From the NCBI GenBank assembly GCA_946641795.1, contig CAMPBZ010000078.1, positions 1 through 5,822 on the forward strand: DNA of 5,822 nucleotides, written 5' to 3'. Source of the stretch: an uncultured Clostridia bacterium. Its GTDB lineage: Bacteria > Bacillota > Clostridia > Oscillospirales > CAG-272. The notes beneath the pieces were generated by a model, which searched no databases, was not told the DNA's origin, and saw nothing but the letters and a program-made list of their open reading frames with translations. This document shows, piece by piece, positions 1 to 4,664 of this stretch. The translations under genes and the position numbers were made by a program. How positions within the stretch are numbered: the first letter of the stretch is position 1; each line of letters starts with the position of its first letter.

Positions 1-1921
1 TGTCGCCGGTGTGGTAATAGCCGTCGTGCCAGACCTCGGCGGTTTTTTCGGGGTCATTGTAGTAGCCCAGGAACAATCCGGGCGGAACCCGGCGTTCGGT
101 GGAAATCACGATCTCGCCCACCTCGCCGTCGGGCACGGGGTTACCGTCGGGGTCAAGAAGGGTCACATCAAACAGCGGCGAGGGCTTGCCCATCGAGCCC
201 AGCTTGTGGCTGTCGCCCATCAGGTTGGCAATGGAAAGGGTGGTTTCGGTTTGACCAAAGCCCTCCATAATCTGCAAGCCGGTGGCCTGCTCAAACTGGC
301 GATAAACCTCCGGGTTGAGCGCCTCGCCCGCGGTGGTCATCCGGCGGACGGAAGAAAAATCGTACTGCGAAATATCCTGCTTGATCATCATTCGCAGCAT
401 TGTAGGCGGCGCGCAGAAGGTGGTGATTTGGTATTTCGCAAACATTGGCAGAATATCGGCGGCGTCAAAGCGGTCAAAGTCGTAGGCAAACACGGCGCCT
501 TCGCAGAGCCACTGGCCGTAAAGCTTGCCCCAAAGCGCCTTGCCCCAGCCGGTATCCGAAATGGTAAAGTGCAGGCCGTCATCGCTGACGCCGTGCCAGT
601 ATTTTGCGGTAATGTAATGGCCGAGCGGATAGCGGTAGGAATGGGTTGCAATTTTGGGGTAGCCGGTGGTGCCGGAGGTAAAGAACATCAGCATCGGGTC
701 ATTGCCGCAGGGCGTTTCCTCGGTGCGGTAGAAATGGGTGCTGTAAAGCGAATACTCGGCGTCAAAGTTGCGCCAGCCTTCGCGCTCGCCGCCCACCAAG
801 ATCTTGGTGCGCAGAACCGGGCAGGTGGCCGCGGCAATGTCCACTTGGTGCGCCGTATCGCCATCGGCCGTGCAGAGAATGGCCGAAACGCCGGCGGCAT
901 TGAAGCGGTATTCAAAATCGTGCGATTGGAGCTGGTTGGTTGCCGGAATGACAATGGCGCCCAGCTTGTGGAGCCCCAGCACGGCAAACCAGAACTGGTA
1001 GTGCCGTTTGAGCACGAGCATCACGCGGTCGCCCTTGCGAATGCCCAAAGCCTTGAAATAGTTTGCGCATTGCGCCGAGGCGCGTTTGATATCGTTAAAG
1101 GAGAAGCGGCGCTCCACCTTGTCGCGCGAGATGTGCAGCAGGGCGAGCTTATCGGGCGATTTTTTGGCCAGCGCGTCCACAATATCAAAGGCAAAGTTGA
1201 ACTTGTCGTCGTTGTGAAAGTCGATGGCGCGGACAAGGCCGTTTTCGTTCTCGGTGCATTGAATAAACTGCTCGCAAAGCAGCGAACGGTTGCCCGAACG
1301 ACCGGTGATCAGCGTTTCGCGAATGGTGTCCTCGGATTGATCCTCGCCGGGGAGCACCACGGCAACAAACAGGCAATCCTGCCCGTCCACGGCAATCATT
1401 CCGTGCGGGGTAGAACTGTTGTAGTAAATGCTGTCGCCCTCGCCCAAAAGCTCCACGTTCTGGCCGATCTGCACTTTCAGCTTACCGCTCATCACAAAGT
1501 CAAATTCCTGGCCGGAGTGCTTGGTCAGGTGAATGGGCTTGTGTTGCAGTTCCTCGCTGTACGTATAGCGCACCCAGTAGGGCTCGGCAATCTTTTTGCG
1601 GAACATTGGGGCAAGGTTTTGAATTTCAATGCCCGGCTCGCGCGCCGTTTCCTGCCCCTGGCCGCGGCGGGTAACGGTATAGGATTGCAAGCGCGCGCTT
1701 TGGCCTTCCAAAAGGTCGGTAATGCCAACGCCGAACGCAAGCGCGCATTTGTGGATAAAAGTGAAGGGAAAATCCAGTTTTCCGGCCTCATAAAGCCGGT
1801 ATTCCTCCACCGTTACCTCGGTTTTTTGCGCCATTTCGGTCTCGCTCAATCCGGCAATTTCGCGCATTTCCCGGATACGGCCGGCAATTTCATTCAGCTT
1901 TTCGCTTGCCACAGTTGCCAT
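1..1921 (-). CDS. XRE helix-turn-helix / cupin / AMP-forming acyl-CoA ligase fusion (3' end outside window)
   Basis: The minus strand is open for 640 codons from ATG 1921 to the window edge. Residues about 8-72 form an XRE-type helix-turn-helix (REIAGLSETEMAQKTEVT, then a second helix ending ITDLLEG). Residues about 125-192 form a cupin barrel: H135 and E139 sit in KHSGQEF, and H173 in GDSIYYNSSTPHG, while the first histidine of the usual HxH is replaced by T133. Residues about 235-640 are an ANL-superfamily adenylating domain, with the P-loop TSGTTGYPK at 415-423, TTAGEAL at 529-535, GFGQTET at 554-560, and YHTGD ending at the edge. The C-terminal lid domain lies outside. The family activates a carboxylate with ATP to acyl-AMP and then acyl-CoA, in the cytosol; the core resembles acetyl- or medium-chain acyl-CoA synthetases. 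The substrate cannot be read from sequence. The start is supported by GGAAG 8 nt upstream. A T-box leader precedes it. Whether the N-terminus binds DNA or senses a ligand is unknown. Confidence 0.9.
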   Translation of the reverse strand, partial: MATVASEKLNEIAGRIREMREIAGLSETEMAQKTEVTVEEYRLYEAGKLDFPFTFIHKCALAFGVGITDLLEGQSARLQSYTVTRRGQGQETAREPGIEIQNLAPMFRKKIAEPYWVRYTYSEELQHKPIHLTKHSGQEFDFVMSGKLKVQIGQNVELLGEGDSIYYNSSTPHGMIAVDGQDCLFVAVVLPGEDQSEDTIRETLITGRSGNRSLLCEQFIQCTENENGLVRAIDFHNDDKFNFAFDIVDALAKKSPDKLALLHISRDKVERRFSFNDIKRASAQCANYFKALGIRKGDRVMLVLKRHYQFWFAVLGLHKLGAIVIPATNQLQSHDFEYRFNAAGVSAILCTADGDTAHQVDIAAATCPVLRTKILVGGEREGWRNFDAEYSLYSTHFYRTEETPCGNDPMLMFFTSGTTGYPKIATHSYRYPLGHYITAKYWHGVSDDGLHFTISDTGWGKALWGKLYGQWLCEGAVFAYDFDRFDAADILPMFAKYQITTFCAPPTMLRMMIKQDISQYDFSSVRRMTTAGEALNPEVYRQFEQATGLQIMEGFGQTETTLSIANLMGDSHKLGSMGKPSPLFDVTLLDPDGNPVPDGEVGEIVISTERRVPPGLFLGYYNDPEKTAEVWHDGYYHTGD

Positions 1922-1929
1922 TGTTTTTG

Positions 1930-1940
1930 CTTCCTTTCCT
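1930..1940 (-). promoter_or_regulatory. Shine-Dalgarno site of the HTH-cupin-ligase gene
   Basis: The minus strand reads AGGAAAGGAAG and ends 8 nt before ATG 1921. It lies just downstream of the T-box terminator, so the ribosome site is transcribed only when the terminator is avoided. It fixes the start chosen for the fusion gene. Confidence 0.75.
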
Positions 1941-1958
1941 TTTCGGCATTTTGCGGGC

Positions 1959-1995
1959 AAAAAAATACACCCGTCTCCTTGCTTTGAGACGGGTG
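1959..1995 (-). terminator. Rho-independent terminator of the T-box leader
   Basis: On the minus strand CACCCGTCTC (1995-1986) pairs perfectly over 10 bp with GAGACGGGTG (1977-1968) around an 8-nt loop. It is followed by TATTTTTTT, a textbook intrinsic terminator. It sits between the T-box sequence and the ligase start. The CTCAAA at 1988-1983, spanning the end of the 5' arm and the loop, can instead pair with TTTGAG at 2021-2016, next to the T-box. This gives the mutually exclusive terminator and antiterminator folds expected of a T-box switch. Confidence 0.93.
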
Positions 1996-2225
1996 AAAAC
2001 TCACTCGCGGTACCACTCAAATTATAGCAAAAATGCTATCCCTCAAGGCCAAACAGCCCGTATGCGCTCACGCGGCAGTCACGGGAAACACTACTGCGGC
2101 GGGGAGCCCCGCGCCGGTTCGCATTTCCAACTCGGAAGAGATCGGTTACCAGTCCGCGTTCCCGGTTCACACCAGCCACCGGGTCTCTGAAAGCGCATTG
2201 ACAAGCACCAGCTTCGTCATCGTTT
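1959..2225 (-). promoter_or_regulatory. T-box riboswitch leader upstream of the HTH-cupin-ligase gene
   Basis: T-box leaders bind a tRNA by its anticodon in Stem I. They test the free 3' end at the T-box bulge, so uncharged tRNA stabilises an antiterminator. Here the minus strand contains TGAGTGGTACCGCG (2019-2006), matching the T-box consensus. An ATAGCA/TGCTAT hairpin (2039-2024) lies just upstream, in the Stem III position. A Stem I-like region spans about 2221-2132: GATGACGAAG at the 5' side, AGAGA at 2188-2184, and an apical hairpin CCCGGT/ACCGGG (2183-2178 with 2166-2161) with loop GGCTGGTGTGA. Its 3' side ends in CTTCCGAG, whose CTTC can pair with GAAG. Between Stems I and III are further GC-rich hairpins, including GCAGT/ACTGC. 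By spacing, the specifier is probably AUC (2142-2140, Ile), with GAU or CUC in overlapping registers as alternatives. Class confidence is high; the amino-acid assignment is low. Confidence 0.9.
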
Positions 2226-2243
2226 TTCATTCAATTTGGTAAC

Positions 2244-2272
2244 ATTTTAGCACGATAGCGGCCGTTTGTCAA
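2244..2272 (-). promoter_or_regulatory. Sigma-A-type promoter for the T-box leader
   Basis: The minus strand has a perfect TTGACA (2272-2267), a 17-nt spacer and TAAAAT (2249-2244). Transcription should begin near 2237, a few bases before the Stem I region of the T-box. The -35 lies only 24 bp after the mazF stop codon, so the fusion gene has its own promoter. No obvious terminator separates it from mazF. Confidence 0.85.
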
Positions 2273-2296
2273 TAGTTTTTGCAAAAAATCTTGTAA

Positions 2297-2755
2297 TCAG
2301 GAAATTCCGGGCAGGCGTTCCGGCCCTCTCTCGCCAACCGAGGCGGCAAAGCGGGTGTGCGCTTCGCGCAGGCGTGCGCGCGCCGCGGCGTCGGCCTGTG
2401 CGTCGCCAAGCCCGAAACTAATGGCAATGGCGGCGTCCACCTCGTTCATCGTTCCGGGGTCCAGGTGTCCCATTTTGTCGCGCAGGCGGCGTTTGTCCAG
2501 CGTGCGTACCTGTTCCAGCAGGATCACCGAATTTTTCGCCAGCCCCACCTGCTCGGCGTAAATATCAATGTGGGTGGGCAGGTGCGTTTTGGAAAGGCGC
2601 GAGGTGATTGCCGCGGCAATCACCGTGGGGCTGTAACGGTTGCCAATGTCGTTTTGAATGATCAGCACCGGGCGCAGTCCGCCCTGTTCGGAGCCCACTA
2701 CGGGGCTTAAATCTGCGTAGTAAATATCGCCGCGGCGAATGGAAGTAGGCGTCAT
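2297..2755 (-). CDS. mazF: MazF/PemK-family endoribonuclease toxin (EndoA-like)
   Basis: The 152-residue product closely matches Bacillus EndoA over residues 6-116: RRGDIYYADLSPVVGSEQGG, RPVLIIQNDIGNR, AAITS, LPTHI and SVILLEQVRTLDK. The residues equivalent to the EndoA catalytic pair are present as R28 and T51. The family forms dimers that cut mRNA at short sites (UACAU for EndoA) and are held in check by a small ribbon-helix-helix antitoxin. The start is taken at ATG 2755. An in-frame TTG at 2767 would add four residues, but a purine-rich AAAGG lies only 1 nt before it, so the ATG is more plausible. A charged tail of about 36 residues (117-152, with GDAQADAAARARLREAH) extends beyond the usual roughly 116-residue length. 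No antitoxin gene is seen upstream, where the next gene is the divergent prfB. Cleavage specificity cannot be inferred. Confidence 0.93.
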   Translation of the reverse strand: MTPTSIRRGDIYYADLSPVVGSEQGGLRPVLIIQNDIGNRYSPTVIAAAITSRLSKTHLPTHIDIYAEQVGLAKNSVILLEQVRTLDKRRLRDKMGHLDPGTMNEVDAAIAISFGLGDAQADAAARARLREAHTRFAASVGERGPERLPGIS

Positions 2756-2804
2756 TTTTTGTTCCAAACCTTTCTTTTATGAAATTTCGGTTGCGGTACC
2801 CCTA

Positions 2805-2830
2805 TTATTCCCAACCAAAAAAGGGAATAA
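2805..2830. repeat. Perfect 8-bp inverted repeat upstream of mazF
   Basis: TTATTCCC (2805-2812) and GGGAATAA (2823-2830) are perfect inverted arms separated by 10 bases rich in A. The element lies about 50 bp upstream of the mazF ATG. No T-run follows the second arm on either strand, so it is not an evident terminator. It could be an operator or a hairpin in the mazF 5' UTR. No function is established. Confidence 0.6.
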
Positions 2831-2902
2831 GCGGGCGGCGCGCATTTTGGAAAAGGAAGTTTTTTCCGTGCGCCACACCAACAGGATATGACAAATTTTG
2901 CC

Positions 2903-2923
2903 GCCGGTTCCACCGGGAACGGC
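2903..2923. repeat. Imperfect inverted repeat just upstream of the distal prfB promoter
   Basis: GCC-G-GTTCC (2903-2911) can pair with GGAAC-GGC (2916-2923) around ACCG, with one bulged base. The -35 TTGACA begins one base later. The position allows a regulator site, but a chance GC-rich palindrome is equally possible. Confidence 0.4.
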
Positions 2924-2952
2924 TTGACAATTGCGCCTTCATCTGTTAAAAT
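2924..2952 (+). promoter_or_regulatory. Distal promoter (P1) for prfB
   Basis: A perfect TTGACA (2924-2929) is followed by a 17-nt spacer and TAAAAT (2947-2952), with an extended -10 TG at 2944-2945. Transcription would start near 2959, giving a leader of about 125 nt before prfB that includes the 2996-3017 inverted repeat. Confidence 0.8.
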
Positions 2953-2995
2953 AAAAAGCGGAAAGGTTTTTTCTGCACAAAATGGGAAAAAATGC

Positions 2996-3017
2996 GGGTT
3001 TTGACTTGTCAGAACCC
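2996..3017. repeat. 22-bp dyad overlapping the proximal prfB -35 (candidate operator)
   Basis: GGGTTTTGAC (2996-3005) and GTCAGAACCC (3008-3017) are inverted arms around TT, matching at nine of ten positions with one T/G mismatch. The symmetry axis falls at 3006/3007, at the start of the TTGTCA -35 hexamer, as expected for a repressor site. In RNA from P1 it could also fold as a hairpin, but no T-run follows. The binding protein is unknown. Confidence 0.55.
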
Positions 3018-3034
3018 CGATTTTGTGATATACT
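3006..3034 (+). promoter_or_regulatory. Proximal promoter (P2) for prfB
   Basis: TTGTCA (3006-3011), a 17-nt spacer and TATACT (3029-3034) with an extended -10 TG at 3026-3027 form a strong sigma-A-type promoter. Transcription should start near 3041, leaving a short leader of about 45 nt before the TTG start. An overlapping TTGACT at 3001 would give a 22-nt spacer and is less likely to be the -35. Confidence 0.8.
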
Positions 3035-3073
3035 ATTTTAGATAAACAATAAAAATTGTGCGCCGCGGGCGCC

Positions 3074-3078
3074 GGAGG
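3074..3078 (+). promoter_or_regulatory. Shine-Dalgarno site that sets the prfB start
   Basis: GGAGG lies 7 nt before TTG 3086. The frame stays open further upstream to a TTG at 3056, but that start would put this site inside the coding region and has no ribosome site of its own. The start at 3086 is therefore preferred. Confidence 0.8.
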
Positions 3079-3085
3079 TATTCAG

Positions 3086-4207
3086 TTGATCGTTGCATTG
3101 GAAGAAGCCAAACGAAAATTAACGGCCATGCGCGCCGATCTTGTCGAACTGGGCAAATCGTTGCGCATTGAGGAAACGCGCGCCGAATTGAAGGACTTGG
3201 AAGCGCAAACGCTGGACCCCGCTTTTTGGAACAGCACCGAAACCTCCTCCAAAACCCTGCAAATCATCAAGCAGGCGCAGGATAAGATCGGGGGATACGA
3301 AAAGCTTTGCGACCGCTTGGAGGACGCGCTTGCCCTTTGCGAAATGGCTATTGAGGAAAACGACGAAAGTTTTGTGGAGGAAGTGCAAAGCGAGCTTGCC
3401 GCCATTGCCGCCGAGGAGGAGCACCGCCGCATTGAGGTTTTGCTTTCCGGCGAGTACGATAAGAGCAACGCCATTGTTTCCTTCCACCCCGGCGCCGGCG
3501 GCACCGAGGCGCAGGACTGGGCGCAAATGCTTTACCGGATGATTACGCGCTGGGCCGAAAAAAGCGGCTTTACCGTTCGCCTGACCGACTGGCTGGACGG
3601 TGACGGCGCCGGCATTAAAAGCGCCACCATTATGGTAGAGGGGCGCAACGCTTACGGCTACCTCAAAAGCGAAAACGGCGTTCACCGCCTGGTGCGCGTT
3701 TCTCCGTTTGACGCAAACGGCCGCCGCCAGACTTCCTTTGCCTCCATTGAGGTCATGCCGGAGTTTGAGGACGTGGATAAGGTTGTTCTGCGCGAGGAAG
3801 ATCTGGAAATTACCGCCCACCGTTCCAGCGGCGCCGGCGGTCAGCACATCAACAAAACCGACTCGGCCATTCGCATCGTTCACAAGCCCACGGGCATTGT
3901 GGTGGGTTGCCAGACCGAGCGCTCGCAGCTGCAAAACAAGGAGACCGCGCTCCATATGCTCAAAGCCAAACTGATGGAAATCAAACTGCGCGAGCGGCTG
4001 GACACCATTGAGGAAATTCAGGGCAACAAAACCAACATCGAGTGGGGGGCGCAAATCCGTTCCTACGTGTTTATGCCATATACGCTGGTCAAGGATACCC
4101 GCACCGGCTACGAGACCGGCAACGTGCAGGGCGTTATGGACGGCGACCTGGACGGCTTTATCAACGCATATCTCAAAATGATCTCCGCGCAAGAGGGAAA
4201 GAAATAA
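3086..4207 (+). CDS. prfB: Peptide chain release factor 2 (RF2)
   Basis: RF2 recognises UGA and UAA stop codons in the ribosomal A site and triggers hydrolysis of peptidyl-tRNA. The 373-residue product has the family's normal length. It carries a helical N-terminal domain (about 1-115), then HPGAGGTEAQDW (134-145), the RF2-specific stop-codon tripeptide SPF at 206-208 in RLVRVSPFDANGRR, and the catalytic GGQ at 251-253 in SSGAGGQHINKTDSA. QIRSYVFMPYTLVKD (323-337) and VMDGDLDGFINAYL (350-363) are typical C-terminal blocks. SPF rather than PxT excludes RF1. Translation begins at TTG. The region where many prfB genes carry an in-frame UGA and a +1 frameshift (around LGKSLRIEE, residues 22-30) is uninterrupted here, so the autoregulatory frameshift is absent. 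It is probably the first gene of an operon with the next two. Confidence 0.97.
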   Translation: MIVALEEAKRKLTAMRADLVELGKSLRIEETRAELKDLEAQTLDPAFWNSTETSSKTLQIIKQAQDKIGGYEKLCDRLEDALALCEMAIEENDESFVEEVQSELAAIAAEEEHRRIEVLLSGEYDKSNAIVSFHPGAGGTEAQDWAQMLYRMITRWAEKSGFTVRLTDWLDGDGAGIKSATIMVEGRNAYGYLKSENGVHRLVRVSPFDANGRRQTSFASIEVMPEFEDVDKVVLREEDLEITAHRSSGAGGQHINKTDSAIRIVHKPTGIVVGCQTERSQLQNKETALHMLKAKLMEIKLRERLDTIEEIQGNKTNIEWGAQIRSYVFMPYTLVKDTRTGYETGNVQGVMDGDLDGFINAYLKMISAQEGKK

Positions 4208-4226
4208 GAAAGGCGGAAAAGGGCGA

Positions 4227-4586
4227 ATGAAAAAGAAGAACGAAAAATTGCTGTTTGCCATTGCAGGGGGCGCGCTGATTACCGCGTCGGTCGTTCCGAT
4301 GGTGGCATACCTTTCGCGTAAAAAAGAAGACCAGCACGCCGGCGTTGGAATGCTTTTGGGCGCCGTTGCCGGATTGACGGCAGGCATTCTGCTCGCTTAC
4401 GAGCCCGAACGCCGCGCACGCCGCCGCGTTGTGGTGGATCAGATGTTTGACGATGATGACGCCGCGGTTGCCAACAGCCGCATCAACGGCGTTCTCAACC
4501 GGAACGAGGAGCGCGCCGCAAAGCCGGAATCGCACCGCCGCGAGATCGACGTGGACGAAGAAGCGACCATCGAGGACTTTATCTGA
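4227..4586 (+). CDS. Small two-helix membrane protein of unknown function
   Basis: I do not recognise this 119-residue protein as a named gene. A lysine-rich N-terminus (MKKKNEK) precedes a first hydrophobic segment at about 8-29. A short charged loop (RKKEDQH) leads to a second, glycine-rich segment at about 38-58 (GMLLGAVAGLTAGILLAY). Basic residues ERRARRR follow, then an acidic and polar tail with DDDD (75-78) and DEEATIEDF near the end. The glycine-spaced second helix followed by a charged tail resembles the YtxH style of small membrane proteins, but this is only a resemblance. Basic residues on both sides and the long polar tail suggest both ends are cytoplasmic. It begins 19 bp after prfB, with AGGCGG about 10 nt before the ATG, and is probably co-transcribed. 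Its TGA overlaps an ATG that is not the start of the next gene. Confidence 0.8.
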   Translation: MKKKNEKLLFAIAGGALITASVVPMVAYLSRKKEDQHAGVGMLLGAVAGLTAGILLAYEPERRARRRVVVDQMFDDDDAAVANSRINGVLNRNEERAAKPESHRREIDVDEEATIEDFI

Positions 4587-4595
4587 TGCAACCGG

Positions 4596-4628
4596 GGCTG
4601 TCGCCTTCCGCTTTGGAACGCGGCAGCC
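4596..4628 (+). other. Strong hairpin in the gap before the DUF512 gene
   Basis: GGCTGTCGC (4596-4604) pairs over 9 positions, with one G-U, with GCGGCAGCC (4620-4628). Inside, TTCC (4606-4609) pairs with GGAA (4615-4618), separated from the outer stem by a C-C mismatch. Six Ts occur only 9 nt after the stem (4638-4643), so it is not a standard terminator. It may be a processing, stability or translation element within the operon. Confidence 0.5.
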
Positions 4629-4646
4629 TTCCGCAACTTTTTTCGG

Positions 4647-4655
4647 GGAAGGGGG
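4647..4655 (+). promoter_or_regulatory. Shine-Dalgarno site of the DUF512 gene
   Basis: GGAAGGGGG ends 9 nt before ATG 4665 and supports that start over longer in-frame extensions. A CCTTCC at 4627-4632 could pair with GGAAGG at 4647-4652 and hide the site. A second CCTTCC lies at 4604-4609. Confidence 0.7.
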
Positions 4656-4664
4656 AAAAACGGA

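Larger units (their letters stand above)
2756..3085. other. Divergent mazF-prfB intergenic region
   Basis: These 330 bases hold no credible gene. They contain two plus-strand promoters for prfB (2924-2952 and 3006-3034), inverted repeats at 2805-2830, 2903-2923 and 2996-3017, and the prfB ribosome site. On the minus strand I see no clear -35/-10 pair for mazF, so its promoter is unassigned. The only minus-strand open frame of note is 45 codons (2942-2805). It has no Shine-Dalgarno site and no resemblance to a ribbon-helix-helix antitoxin. Confidence 0.7.

Noticed and set aside
11..1987. A 658-codon plus-strand open frame opposite the ligase gene
   Set aside because: It is the antisense shadow of the minus-strand fusion gene, which has intact domain motifs, a ribosome site and a promoter. 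The plus-strand translation shows no recognisable family and runs into the T-box terminator.
2033..2242. Short plus- and minus-strand ORFs across the T-box leader
   Set aside because: The region is explained base by base as structured leader RNA; the ORFs lack ribosome sites.
2788..2806. A second T-box-like GGGGTACCGC on the minus strand before mazF
   Set aside because: It shares the palindromic GGTACC core, but lacks the following G, a downstream terminator and any upstream Stem I signals.
2805..2942. A 45-codon minus-strand ORF upstream of mazF as a possible antitoxin
   Set aside because: It lacks a Shine-Dalgarno site and does not resemble a ribbon-helix-helix or AbrB-type antitoxin; it is probably chance.
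3056..3085. A longer prfB starting at TTG 3056
   Set aside because: It has no ribosome site and would place the strong GGAGG at 3074-3078 inside the gene; the added residues do not look like RF2.
3119..4387. A 422-codon minus-strand open frame opposite prfB
   Set aside because: It is an antisense shadow produced by G/C-biased third positions of prfB; no motifs and no ribosome site.
4629..4652. An intrinsic terminator between the membrane-protein gene and the DUF512 gene
   Set aside because: The T-run is nine bases away from the main hairpin and falls in the loop of an alternative hairpin, so it does not fit the standard form.
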